Below, piece after piece: positions 31,663-41,781 of a DNA stretch of 44,020 bases; the stretch's first letter is position 1, and each line of letters opens with the position of its first letter. Source of the DNA: Spirogloea muscicola (Eukaryota; Streptophyta; Zygnematophyceae; Spirogloeales; Spirogloeaceae). Under the pieces are notes generated by a model. That model saw nothing but the letters and a program-made list of their open reading frames with translations, ran no database searches and had not been told where the DNA came from. The stretch spans positions 62,232 to 106,251 of the forward strand of contig WELB01000214.1 of the NCBI GenBank assembly GCA_009602725.1. Direction: 5' to 3'. Both the position numbers and the translations under genes were made by a program.

Positions 31663-32454
31663 AGCGAGAGTGGTGAGTCAAACGGGCGGCCAGGAGGGTG
31701 GAGGCCAACGCCAGGCAAAATGGCGGCCAGAAAGCGTGGCCTCAGGAGGGAGCGAGGAATGGGTGGGGTCACAGTTGAGGCTCTTTGAGCTCTCTGCATG
31801 CCGAGGCCTGCCCGAAAGTTGCCAGAGCCGCCAGAGTTGGAGCACGATCGCACAACAGAGTCTTAGGCAGAGCGCACTTGTGCTTCAGCTTCTGATCCTG
31901 TGTGCACCAGGAATTTCACGAGGCTTGCATGCTGGAAGAGCCACAGTTTGCCAAATACAGCATCTCAAGTGACATGCTGCTCAGTATCCTCCACTGTTAC
32001 AGTGGGTCACCACGCCAGGTTCCAGCAATGCTGCACATGCTGCTCCGAGGAAGTGCTGGTAGAGTTGACGAGCTTCACGATGCTCGGACCTTGCAGGCCT
32101 GAGGTGTTTTTGACTGCGAGGTGTGTGGCTTCCGGAAACTGGAGTACGAGACAGTCCTGGCACTCTGGAGGCTGCGTCCACGTCTTCTGCACTCGCATCG
32201 CTGGCCAGTCCGATATCAGCTTCGGTTGGGCTGCAGCACGGACCCCACCGTCCAGCGAGTGCCCCCTGGAATGCCTCTCCACCACCTCGGGTGTGCGGAT
32301 GCGGCACAGAGGGCGAGGCCCACACCGGAGCTGAGCCTGTGTGCGAGAGCGCAGCCACGGCGCCACTCCCACGTCATGGCCCCGTCTCTTTGGCCTTGGG
32401 CTGGCCTGGGGCGATGCACTGGGCCTTGCCTGCTGCCAGCCAGTACGCCAGGAG
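31663..32454. other. Upstream of p44 gene; no gene assigned
   Basis: The 5' flank of the p44 gene. A plus-strand stretch with possible splice sites encodes EFHEACMLEEPQFAKYSISS (31908-31967), and others are open to about 32110. No family was recognised and no exon chain is supported. It ends where minus-oriented LINE tail D begins. Confidence 0.4.
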
Positions 32455-33400
32455 AAGGGAGCGGCTACTGATATTAAAGAGTCGGCTGTAAATTGCCAGC
32501 CAGATGCATACAGGTGTTCGTGACGGAGCCAAAGGCTAGGCAGACAGGGCGCCCTCAGTAACCCCTTGTCAGCAGTAGCAAGTCAGATGAGCTGAGGGGA
32601 GGAAGAGCAACCCCGGTGCGCAAACCAGAGGCTGCGGCAAGCCCGGCAATGCAAAGCAAATCGCCTGGGACCGCTGTAGGCACATGGATGAACGCATTCG
32701 GTAGCAGGAAACAAGACCCAAAGGCACCGAGCCACCGGGAAGGAAAGTGCTCGCCTATTGAGAATAGGGGCTGGAAAAGCCAGCCCAAAAAAGAATCAAC
32801 CAAGGACGAGAAGGGGGCCAGGTGCCGAAAAGAAGGGAAATACACAGCTAGGCATCTAGACAACTAGACATGACGAGGCCAGGGGAAGCGCTAAGGAAAA
32901 CAAGCACACAAAGAAACAAAGCAGCTACGGATCACTCAGTAACCCCTGCTAAGCACCGGGAAGGGCTGCACCCTGTTCCCGGCGCCGCTGTTCAGCTTGA
33001 GAGGCCAGCAGCGTAAGTAACGAGGACCACGGACCCCCGTAACACCCAAGGATGTCCATGGCCAGGGGAGGCAAAAGGTATCATCCGCCGGGCGGTCCTC
33101 GTACTTGTGCAACTTCTTCTGTTCGGCCACCTTCTTCTTCTTCTTTGGGCGAGCTTCTATGGGCGAGCTCTTTCTTCACGGCATAGCCGGTCTCAGAAGT
33201 AACGGGGCCCTTCGTCCGGAAGCTGTCGGACGACGTCCACGAGGAGCCGCTTGCCACCTCCCAGGGTGACGCCAACCAGATCGACACGCCTCGTCCGAGG
33301 GACCCCGTTGCGGATTTGGACGGGCATCACCCCGGTGCTCTCCAACGCCACTTGATATCCCGCCAGGGGAGGAGGAAGATGGAGAAGGCGCGCGAGGCGC
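32455..33400 (-). repeat. LINE copy with tail D and tail B, minus strand
   Basis: Tail D at 32455-32560 (GAGCGGCTACTGATATTAAAG through GCCAAAGGCTAGGCAGACAG) precedes, on the minus strand, the stop of a coding end SSSDLLLLTRGY (about 32560-32600). A minus tail B module lies at 32745-32940 (GGGGCTGGAAAAGCCAGCCC). From 32950 to 33400 is the domain GYQVALESTGVMPVQIRNGV, RRVDLVGVTLGGGKRLLVDV, VAEQKKLHKYEDRPAD and a later LNSGAGNRVQPF-like stretch. Frames are broken, and several subfamilies are nested. Confidence 0.8.
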
Positions 33401-33620
33401 ATGCAATGAAATGGAGGCCAATTCGAGCCGACACATTCTTCAGGCAGACAGGAAGGGAAGAAGGGCTATTTTTCTTTCCAAAAGCAAGAAAGTGGCTCTC
33501 CCGGAAAGGTGCTTCCAGCTCGCTATGCCCCTCACCTCATGGTTTCGGTTTCCGTATTATGTAGCCCTGTTTAGTTTGCCTTAGACTCTGCCTGAACAAT
33601 GTGTCGGCTTGAATTAGAAA
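33375..33620. repeat. GCGCATG-box repeat present in both orientations
   Basis: At 33380-33440 AAGGCGCGCGAGGCGCATGC, then GAAATGGAGGCCAATTCGAG and CCGACACATTCTTCAGGCAG. At 33545-33615 the continuation of the 16.85-16.95 kb version appears on the other strand (AGCCCTGTTTAGTTTGCC, GAACAATGTGTCGGC). The two parts therefore form an inverted pair about 100 bp apart. Confidence 0.7.
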
Positions 33621-34200
33621 TAGAGAGCTCGCCCATAGAAGAGAGGGGCTGGCAGAAGCCAGCCAAAAAAGAATGGACAAAATCCAGAGAGCTACAGGAG
33701 AATCACTCAGTAACCTCTGCTAAGCAGCCGTAGGTCGGAGATGCTAGGCTCGTTGAAGTGGGTCCCCTGGCCAGAGCCAGAGGCAGCGAGGGCTCTGCCG
33801 GCACGAAGGTGCAACGCCCGGGCCATAGACCTCTGCAGCGAGACGGCCAGGCGCATTCGATACACTTGCGCCAGCGACCCGACTGCAGGAAAGTCGACCG
33901 GCTCCCCATGGAAGCGACGGGCGATGGTGTGGCGGGCGAGCTGGGTGAGCAGCTCAAGCCACCGAGCGCCCAACGCCCCATGGGTATCAATGGCCAACGG
34001 GAAGAACTCGTCTTCCCGCGGATGGTCTGCGTACTTCAGCTCTTTGGCCCGAGCAGCGCAGGCGACCGCATACCCAGCCTTGGTGGCACATTGAGCTGGG
34101 TGTGAGCGGTCGTAGGCATCAGTGGTCACCACGTCCAGGAGAAGACGTGGCGCCCGCCGGCCTGTGGGGTGGCCACCAGAAACGCCGGGCGTGGAGACCG
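33621..34200 (-). repeat. LINE copy with tail A, minus strand
   Basis: Tail A (33624-33690, GAGCTCGCCCATAG, GGGGCTGGCAGAAGCCAGCC), then on the minus strand the stop of EPSISDLRLLSRGY (33707). The nearly intact domain extends upstream: QVYRMRLAVSLQRSMARALH, IARRFHGEPVDFPAVGSLAQ, FFPLAIDTHGALGARWLELL, KELKYADHPRED, TTDAYDRSHPAQCATKAGYA. The open frame 34132-33707 (141 codons) is the longest uninterrupted remnant of this subfamily. It corresponds to the plus-strand copy at 21.1-21.7 kb. Confidence 0.85.
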
Positions 34201-34299
34201 TCGGCCCTTTCCCCTTTTCTCCATCCGCCTCTCGTCCAGAGCGAGCGATTTCTGCTTTGTGCAGAGATCGCTAGCAGGTGCATCGGTGCGCTTCCCCTG

Positions 34300-34602
34300 G
34301 CCCCCTTCTCCCCCAGTCAATCTGGCCGCGCTTCCTCTTCTCGTATTCTGTTCATTCTTATTTGGGCTGACTTTTCCAGCCCCTATCCTTCGTTTCTTTG
34401 TGTGCTTGTTTTTCTTAGCGCTTCCCCTGGCCCCCTTCTCGTCCTTTGTTGATGCTTTTTGGGCTGGCTTTTCCAGCCCCTATTCTCATTGGGCGAGCAC
34501 TTTCTTCGATCTCTCGTTTCGACGTCTTTCCGTCGGCTAGCTACTCAAACTTGCATCTCCTGACGAGAGGTTGCTGAGCGAACGTCCCTGGCTGATGTCT
34601 TA
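34300..34602 (+). repeat. Tails C and B and a LINE end interrupted by the Harbinger-like element
   Basis: AGTCAATCTGGCCGCGC (tail C end, 34314-34330) is joined to tail B modules with hairpins at about 34360-34385 and 34455-34485 (TTTGGGCTGGCTTTTCCAGC). A truncated coding end ASYSNLHLLTRG follows at 34530-34575. Its tail C begins at 34580 (GTCCCTGGCTGATGTC). That tail resumes only at 36431, so 34603-36427 is an insertion. Confidence 0.8.
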
Positions 34603-35082
34603 GGGCCTGTTTACACTTGGTCACCGGGTCGTGTCAAGGGGTACGTGTCGCGCGGTGTATGGAACGGCCGGCTTTACAGCCTTGCGGGTGCGGGGTCATG
34701 GTCACTCGCCACGGAGGTGCCACATCGGACGCTGACGAGGACTCTTTTTGGGCGGCGTTAAGGAGAAAACGCGCGCGTTTGCCACGAGGGCGGCCGGAAC
34801 TGGGCCCTCCTCCCGAGGAGAGCCCAGTCTTGACACCTCCTCCCCCCCCCCGTCCACCCCCTTCGGACCCCAAGTACGCTGCCCGGCCTGCCCGAATTGG
34901 AACAGCTGGCACCCCCTTCCCTCCAGAATACACGGGTTTTCAAATACGAAAGTCCCCCGCCCGTGCTGCCCTCCCGCCTCCCTCCCGGCAGCTCTGGCCT
35001 GCAGCGCTGTCATAGCGCCATCCTGATTGCCAAAGGCCGCGCAGTCCCGCAGTCGCCAGGGCAGCAGCAGCTGGTGGCTGCC

Positions 35083-36285
35083 ATGGCAGCAGCTGACATA
35101 CCGCCCGTAGTTTTCGACAGCGGCAACGTTGCCTCGTCGCCTGTGACACCTCCACCAGCGCCAACAGCGCCAGCTGGTGGGGGCACTCCGCTGCGCGGGG
35201 GCATGGAGCCAGTTCGCATCCTCGACCTCAAAGTTTCCATCCGGGAGCAGCAAGGGCGAAACACCGGTGCTGGCGCAGATAGCAGCCCCGGCGATGACGG
35301 CCGGGGCTCGTGGAGACATGAGTGGGTACTCACACTCGTACAGGCCAAGGGAGCCGCTGATTTGGCCAAGAAGAGCGGCGTGGTCAAGCAAGGTGAGCAC
35401 AAGGGCTGCACTATTGCACCATCATTGCGAACGGTCTTCCGCGACAACAGGTGTCACTGAGCCACTGACCGCCTTTTCTTGTCTGCTTCAGGCCAAGCGC
35501 TGGCTGAGTGGAAGCAAATACTCACAGCCATCGTCGGGAAGCATCCGAGCTTTGACAAGGATATTCAAGCCTGCCGGCAGAAGTACAAGCGCCTCGACAA
35601 ATTCTACAAGGCGGAAATAAGGAAGAGGGGCACGAGCGGCGAGGCGGCACCAACTCTTCGTGGCACTGCGGCCGAGGTCTTCGACACCATCGACTCATAC
35701 CAGGGATCGATGCCAAATGTTTGCACAACAGCACATCTTGACAGCACCGGCTGCTCGACCGATCTTCCGGGCATGGCGCCCAGGGAGGAGGCCTCGACAA
35801 GTCAGCGGAAGAGGAAGGCCGACGAACAGACAAGTCGGCTGGAGACCTTGCTGACTCACATGGTAGAACAACAGCAACAGCAACTGCAGCAACAGCACCA
35901 GCAACAGCAGCAACAATATATGCAACAGCAACAACAGCATCAGCAACAGCAACAACAGCTTATGCAACAGCAACAACAGCATATGCAACAGCAACAACAC
36001 CATCAGCAACCGCAACAACAGCATCAGCAGATCCGCCTCCGCCTCCGCCTCCACCTCCGCCTCCACCTCCGCCTCCACCTCCGCCTCCGTCTCCGCCTCC
36101 GCCTCCGCCGGGCACAGCTGCCAGCGGGCCAGGACGGCCATCGTGATGCAGCAGATCCGCCTCCGCTCGGGACCCATGCCTGCAGGCCTGGTCGGCAGCA
36201 GGAGGGGGGAGCGTGCGCCTGCGGGGGCGCTCGACCAGGCGGCGGGAGGCGGCGCTGCTGCGGGGGTTTGAAGCTGCTGCCCTAG
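35083..36285 (+). CDS. Myb/SANT-like DNA-binding protein with polyglutamine tract, carried by the transposon
   Basis: Two exons, 35083-35392 and 35492-36285, joined at CAAG/GTGAGC...CTTCAG with a codon split 1+2, give 367 residues. After a Pro/Thr/Ala-rich N-terminus, residues about 80-170 read GSWRHEWVLTLVQAK, then AEWKQILTAIVGKHPSFDKD and ACRQKYKRLDKFYKAEI. This is a trihelix/Myb-SANT pattern with three spaced Trp or aromatic positions. Gln-rich repeats (CAG/CAA/CAT, 35868-36028) and an Arg/Leu/His stretch from hexamer repeats (36030-36110) follow. In PIF/Harbinger elements a Myb/SANT protein assists nuclear import and DNA binding of the transposase, so that role is inferred here. The start at 35083 is the first ATG in frame; upstream exons within the element cannot be excluded. 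Confidence 0.7.
35868..36112 (+). repeat. CAG/CAA tract followed by (CCTCCG/CCTCCA) hexamer repeat
   Basis: A trinucleotide array coding for Gln with interspersed His and Met (35868-36028), then about 13 units of CCTCCG or CCTCCA variants (36032-36110). Both lie within the transposon-borne coding region and remain in frame. Confidence 0.9.
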
Positions 36286-36430
36286 CGCGCCGGGCAGCCG
36301 ATCCGACCTGGCGGGATTTGGGAGGTGATACCGCACGTGGCACCGCCTCGGCCTCCGTGGCAGTGACCAAACCCTTGACCCCGCGGTCAGCACGTGCGTG
36401 ACCGCGTGACCAAGTGCAAACAGGCCCTTA

Positions 36431-36530
36431 GTCCTAGTCCTTCGTACTCCGGCTCCTTCAGACCTTGTCCATTCCTTTGGGCTGGCCTTTCCCAGCCACC
36501 AGTCAATCTGGCCGCGCTTTCTTCGTTTCC
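36431..36530 (+). repeat. Remainder of LINE tail C, right of the insertion
   Basis: Resumes GTCCTAGTCCTTCGTACTCC, then CTTGTCCATTCCTTTGGGCT, the GGGCTGGCCTTTCCCAGCC stem-loop and CAATCTGGCCGCGCTTTCTTC. It matches 14492-14585 base for base, apart from a few changes. Confidence 0.9.
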
Positions 36531-37009
36531 CATCCCCTGCCTTATGTCGCAAGAGCGGTGGTGTACTCCCCACGCTTGCTCCAGCATCCCATCCTCGCTC
36601 TCCCCGGCCCTCCTTCACGAGTCCCGCTGGCCTGCAGCTCCCGCGGAGGCGGCCTCTCTGCGCCAAGTACCCGTCTGACCCACTTGAGCCACGCCTCTCC
36701 TGCAGTTCATGCTGCTGTGCCAGCATGCCGAGCTGGGCAGCCACTTTCGTGTAGCTGCGCGCTGCCTTCTCCTCCTCGGCAGCCGGCCTGCCTCCTCCGC
36801 GGCCGCGCCTGGGCTGGCCCCCAACCATCAAGCTGCGGGCGGGCTTGCGCCCGAGGCTGGCACCTCCCAATGCTGCTCTCCACACTCTGACCCACCCCGT
36901 GGCTGCCCCCTCTCCCCCCTGCCTCCCCGCAACTCGCAGCTCCTCTCACGCGCAGGCTGCCTGCAAGCACCTCTGCCCTTCATTCCCTGTCCTTCCTTGC
37001 CCCGCAGGC
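36531..37009. other. 5' flank of the DNA glycosylase gene
   Basis: CT-rich, low-complexity sequence with many TCC/CCT runs, in keeping with a promoter or 5' UTR. A CCCCGCAG acceptor immediately precedes the proposed ATG at 37010, so a non-coding first exon may lie here. No repeat motif of the flanking mosaic was seen beyond 36530. Confidence 0.4.
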
Positions 37010-38736
37010 ATGCGTGCCCCCGCAAGACGCCAGCTCTTCACCCTGTCCGGGCCGCCACCTCCCGCCAAGCCTGCTGCCATGCCTCCTGTGACCCTGCCGC
37101 CCGTCTGCCTGCCAGCAGGCGGCTTCCCAGCAGCCGTTGACTCCGTCGTCACAATCATTACTGCCGCCTTGCCACTGGGCACGCCAGAGGCTGCTGCTGT
37201 GAGGACAACTTCCAGGACCCGGCGATTGTGCCTCCCTAAAGTACCCAAGGGCACACTTGAAGCACCAGTGGCTCCCAGTACCACATTGCTGGTCCCCATA
37301 CACAGGCAGCCACGGAGGTTGACCCGTAGGCAAGCGGCAGCTTTGGAGCAGGGTGACACCTTGTCCCGTTCAATCGTGGCAAGAGAACTACACAACAGAG
37401 CACAGCAGCAGGTAGAGGAAGGTGCTGCCAATCAGCAGGTGGATGCAGTCTCCAGGCCGCGGACAGCTTCTGCACAACAAAGATCCAAGGCGGCAGCACC
37501 TTCCCTTGATGCATTGGCTAGCAATGAGCCTGGTGCTGCGGTGCCTGTCGCTGCCAAGGGGATTGCCAGCATGTATGGGGAGGCTGCACTTGCTGCCGCC
37601 GTCGAGCATCTGCGAGCTGCTGATCCCATTTTGGCAACTGCAATCGCTTCGCATACATTGCCCAAGCAGAGGTGAATCTACCAGGCTGGGATGCTATGGA
37701 TCCTGCAGTGCCTGTGCTTGTCGACTCCCGGACCACTAGGTCAGAAGAGAAAGCGGGGCGTACTAAGCAAGGTGAAGAGGCTTGCTGGAGCCGCCGCAGC
37801 TCAGGACGATCTTGACTTGTCCACACAAGTGTCAGGTAGTGCCCTCTGACATGAGACTAACAATCAAGGTCTGTGCACCCACAGGGAGTTTACAGGCGCT
37901 TTCAGGGCACTTTTGCGAAGCATTGTTTTCCAGCAGCTGGCAGGCTCAGCAGCTTCTGCAATACTGAAGCGCGTTGTGGCACTCTGTGGGGTGAGGTTCT
38001 GCAGAATTTTTCTTTCCAAATCATTGTAAGGAGATGCTGTCCCGTGCAGACCGTAAGGTGGACATCCTGGTCACTTGTCGGTCCTTACAGAGCACGCTCT
38101 GCTTTTGGAACTTAAGGCAGTGTGCTTGTTGCGCATGATGTGCAGGAGGAGGAAGCGGCGGTCACCCCAGAAGCAGTGCAGCAGCTCACAATGCCCGAGA
38201 TGCGCAAGGCTGGGCTATCAGAGCGCAAAGCCTCCTATCTGCAGGACCTTGCCAGCCACTTTGCGGATGGGAAGCTCTCGGATGAGACCATCTTGCTTAT
38301 GGACGACGATGCGTTGATGGAGTCCCTCACAGCTGTCAAGGTAACGTATGTTCAAGCGAGTCACTGAAGGGAAGAGATGCTTTGTGGTGGCTGACTCCTA
38401 CTGCCATATTGTCCTTGGATCTTGTATATGACACTATTGCGGTCCTTACAGGGCATCGGACCGTGGACAGTGCACATGTTCAAGATGTTCTCTTTGCACC
38501 GGGCCGATGTCTTGCCAGTCGGGGACCTCGCTGTCCGCAAAGCCTTCCAGCGACTCTACTCCCTCCCTAAGATGCCAGATCCCACTGAGATGGAGACTTT
38601 GGCAGAGTGTTGGCGGCCTTACCGGTCTGTAGGGGCATTCTATCTCTGGCAGACTGCGGATGTCGGGTCTCCTACATCCAGTACAACGCCTCCTTCAGGA
38701 TCTGCTGCTCCTCAGAATGCGATTTTTGAGTTATGA
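37010..38736 (+). CDS. DNA-3-methyladenine glycosylase, HhH-GPD superfamily
   Basis: Excises alkylated bases in base-excision repair. Exons 37010-37671, 37885-37990, 38146-38340 and 38452-38736 join in phase to about 415 residues. The basic N-terminal half is unconserved. EAALAAAVEHLRAADPILA opens the domain, then FRALLRSIVFQQLAGSAAS, AGLSERKASYLQDLASHFAD, the helix-hairpin-helix LTAVKGIGPWTVHMF and VLPVGDLAVRKAF with the family's catalytic Asp, and WRPYRSVGAFYLWQ. This matches the plant/bacterial AlkA-like (MAG) branch rather than OGG1 or EndoIII: no iron-sulfur Cys cluster is seen. The start is tentative; a second ATG at 37079 would remove 23 residues. Nucleus or plastid targeting cannot be told. 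Confidence 0.9.
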
Positions 38737-39089
38737 GGCTCTGGCCACATGCACGCTTACCTGTGTCCACAGCTGATGTCAATGCTGGCTTGAGTTGGCT
38801 GCCAGAAAGCAGGTTGATGCATACCTGCTCAGCAGCTGTCGATAGCTCGGCACACCCTCGTTGACAACGCAGTTATGTAATCAATGCTGTAATCGCAAGA
38901 TGCATCAGGTATATGCTGTCCAAACGTGATACCCACACAGCAGTAAGCAGCAATGTATGCACTCTAGATTAGCATCGTCAACTCACAGAGGCCACTGAAG
39001 TGTCACGCATATGCACTGTGTTGACACCAATAGTGGCATGACCTAAGGGGGTCGAGGTCAACACGTGGGACTCATGAGTTGCTCTCCAT
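38737..39089. other. Intergenic between convergent glycosylase and GNAT genes
   Basis: Ordinary 3'-flanking sequence. No coding frame, repeat family member or RNA gene recognised. Confidence 0.6.
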
Positions 39090-40306
39090 TTATAGCAAAG
39101 CACCACGAGTATGCGGTGCAGGGTCCTGAATGAAAGTTTTTGCCATGAGTATTCTTCGTCTTAGGAGGAAAAGGAAAGAGATGAAAGAATCAGTCTGAAT
39201 CGTCACATAGCCTGCACCCCGGTAGAGTGCCTGAGGGGCTCTATCTACTATTCTACAGTGCAAGCAGATCTGCTTGTGTCCCAGGAATGTGGTCATTGTC
39301 TCGGCTGCCGCCAACATCTGCTTGCCAAGGCCACGTCTGCGATCAACGAGCATATCCAGGACTTCGTAAGAGTGCGGGAGATGCCCCTGGCCCCTGTCTG
39401 AGCATGTGCAATCCATCAAGGGCACCCAAAAACAGACACCTCCATTGTGCATTCAAATTGGGTGAGATGAGAAGGAGGGGAAAGTGGAGGAACCTGCGCA
39501 GTCCGTGGGCAATCGCCATGTTGCAGAGGTAGGTGGAATGAGAAGGGGGGTCTAGAGTTGGGAAGACGGGCCGGGAAGTTGATGAAAAGGAGAGCTCTAC
39601 TGTGCCAGCTAGCTGGGCTGATGAGGTGCTCCCTCCTCTGTCATCTTGGAGGTAGCCTAGGGGAGCGCAAAGTGGAGGTTCTGGCTGCCCTGGGGGTATC
39701 AAGTAACCTACGAGGATCACGCCGCGGGGGACAGCGAGCAAACGAGTCTGCAGGTACGACAACACCTGCAGCGGCCAATGCAACCTTATCGGCCAGTGCG
39801 AAGGCAGCTGCACTAGTACTGGACCTACGAGCCACCAGGCTGGCTGCGGGCCTTGATCAAAGCATGTCGGCAATTTATCGCGTGGCCTCCATCGTAGATG
39901 AAGCCAATCACGGTACCTGAAGGCGGAGGAGAGGCCGGAAACTGAAGATGCCCATGAGGTCCGAGAAGGAGTCTGTGAGAAGGTCAGCCGCCGGCTGCAG
40001 GCTGGCCTTCGACATGGGTCGCACCTGCGTGTGCAGAGTGCCGCGAGGAGTCAGCCCAGGCTGCCGTGACGCCTGCTGAGACGCCGATGACTTGGCGTGC
40101 GCATGCTTCACAACAAGGACTACTGAGTGCGCGTGCAGCGCCTGCAGCGCCTGTAGCGGGGGTGAAGGCGGAGCAGGGGAAGCGGGTGCGGAGGCTGCGG
40201 GTTGTCCGGAGAGGAGGCGGCTGTACCACGAGCAAGCCAGCGGCGCTGCGGGACCGGTACTCGAAGCTACGCACGAGCTCCAGGGCGCCAGCCTGTGCGA
40301 CGCCAT
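39090..40306 (-). CDS. GNAT-family N-acetyltransferase, probably plastid-targeted
   Basis: Uses acetyl-CoA to acetylate an amino group; plant plastid members act on protein N-termini or Lys. Exons 40306-39917, 39765-39494 and 39336-39090 join in phase (302 residues, stop TAA). The first 35 residues (MASHRLAPWSSCVASSTGPA...) are Ser/Ala/Arg-rich with few acids, as in transit peptides. Next come AADLLTDSFSDLMGIFSF, LAGTVELSF and TYLCNMAIAHGL, split before the acetyl-CoA loop RRRGLGKQMLAAAE (the R/Q-x-x-G-x-G/A motif), then HCRIVDRAPQALYRGAGYV. Layout and spacing match plant chloroplast GNATs. The substrate is unknown. The single N at 40403 lies about 100 bp upstream of the ATG. Confidence 0.88.
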
Positions 40307-40539
40307 TGGAGCCGCTGCGCGCGGCCGCGCTGTCCGGCTGGGCGCCGCCGCTGCCGGGCGGGGAGGAGGGCCCTTCCTCGTGCGCGGCGCCGGGCGAGGC
40401 CGNCCGCCGCCGCCGCCGCCGCAGCGGCGGGCGCCATGGCCGTGGGAGGCCGCCTCCTGTTGCCCCCACCGGTAGCACCAGTGGCTCCCCTGCTCCTCGT
40501 GTGTCTAGGGTGTAGGGTTCAGTGCCAAGACCCCCCTTA

Positions 40540-40625
40540 TCGGCACTCCGTTCATTCTTTTCGGGGCTGGCTTTTCCAGCCCCTATCCTCCATGGGCGAG
40601 CACTTTCTCTTATGGGCGTTGCCTT
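40540..40625 (+). repeat. LINE tail B module
   Basis: CCGTTCATTCTTTTCGG, the GGGGCTGGCTTTTCCAGCCCC stem-loop (40564-40584) and CCATGGGCGAGCACTTTCTC. This is a lone tail without coding sequence, lying upstream of the GNAT gene. Confidence 0.8.
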
Positions 40626-40899
40626 CGTACTTGGCCACTCAGGGCCCTCCATCACTCACTGAACCCTCCACTCTGTCCGGCCCCCTCCTGCTGGCTGCTG
40701 GCTGGCTTTCGGGCGTCCCCTTCGTTGACAGAAAACTCTTCCATAAGAGCGCGATGACTGCCATTGGCCAGCCCAGAGAGAGTGAACAAGGTCTGATGGT
40801 TCCAAAAACACCACGACCATGCAAGAGACTACAGCAACTGAGAGCTTAGCAGCATGTCACTTTCTCGGAAGTAACAGCTCACTTCTCCTGCGCCTGCCT

Positions 40900-41250
40900 T
40901 GACTCGCCCACTCGGCCTGCACCTCGCCTCTTTCCGCCGTTCCCGATGCCGCGGGCCTCACCTTGCCTGCGGCCTATCTCGAAGGCTCTTTTGGAAGAAA
41001 GGGATGCTTCCCGGGAGGGGCAGAGGCTGGGAGAGGCCAGCCCGCAAAAAGGAGCGGAAGAATTGCGGATGGCCTATCACAGCCATTGCACGCAGTGCAG
41101 GAGCTTTCTCTGGGAAGAAGAGAGCGGCTGCTGATATTGGCCAAAACGGCTGTGAAAGCCAGCCGGGTGCAGACAAAGGGTGCTCATAATCATATCAGTG
41201 GAGCCACATCACAGGCTAGGTAAACAGGGCGCTCATTAATAACCGCGTGC
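40900..41250 (-). repeat. Diverged minus-oriented LINE tail D
   Basis: On the minus strand: TGTTTACCTAGCCTGTGATG, GGCTCC, ATGAGCACC, the GGCTGGCTTTCACAGCC stem-loop (41145-41162) and ATATCAGCAGCCGCTCTC. Further left is GCGGGCTGGCCTCTCCCAGC (41030-41050), another hairpin tail. The block ends at GGCGCTCATTAATAACC (41228-41244), the decayed stop region of a copy whose coding part is lost. Confidence 0.7.
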
Positions 41251-41781
41251 TAGTGCTAACAAGTCAGACAAGCGACGCCCCCAGCCCACCACCCCCCCCC
41301 CCCTCAACCTTCGAGTGCGGCAGCGCACCCTGCAACGTGCACATCTGTGTTTCCGTGGCAGGCACCGATTGACTTGCTGTCGTAACTTGTCCTGGCTGCC
41401 TATACAGCCGCATACCTTCCAGAATATAATGAATGAACAGCGCCCTCAGAATGTCTAAGTCAGGCCTTGACTTGAGTTAGTCACCAATTGGTAGCCTCTA
41501 CTCCTACAGTGAAGGTCCAGAAGCAGCAATGAATGAAATAGGGGGGCGCCCCAAAGAGGGAAGAGGGTAGCAAAACGGCAGTCCCAGCTGAGGGGGAGCC
41601 CTGGGACTATGCAACAGTACCATCACAGAGGCTCGCAAGAAGAGGCTCCACGCCAGGGTGGCAGGTTGAAGTGCACCCATCAAGCCCCAGCTTCCTGCCT
41701 CCGGTCATGAGCACGGCAACCCGGCCCACTGCATGTTCGTCACAGGGCTCGTGCACGCCATTGATCGGAAGCTCCGAGCAA
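41251..41781. other. Intergenic, mostly unannotated; C homopolymer
   Basis: 3' flank of the CHRD gene. It includes a C run near 41290-41303 and no recognisable gene or repeat family member. Confidence 0.5.

Larger units (their letters stand above)
34603..36427 (+). mobile_element. Harbinger-like DNA transposon, 1825 bp, TTA duplication, non-autonomous
   Basis: Terminal inverted repeats of 22 bp with one mismatch: GGGCCTGTTT, then A or G, then CACTTGGTCAC. TTA flanks both ends (34600-34602 and 36428-36430). The uninterrupted target CTGATGTCTTAGTCCTAG is present at 14480-14497 and 17159-17176, so the insertion and its 3-bp duplication can be read directly. A 3-bp TTA/TWA duplication, GGG-type termini and a Myb/SANT-like protein are traits of PIF/Harbinger elements. 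No DDE transposase frame was recognised, so movement would depend on another copy. Confidence 0.85.

Noticed and set aside
34702-35400. 232-codon minus-strand frame inside the Harbinger-like element
   Set aside because: Antisense to the Myb/SANT exon, with no transposase or DNA-binding motif. GC-rich composition explains its openness.
35695-36885. 396-codon minus-strand frame with long Leu and Glu/Ala runs
   Set aside because: It is the antisense shadow of the CAG/CAA and CCTCCG repeats of the Myb/SANT gene and crosses the transposon boundary.
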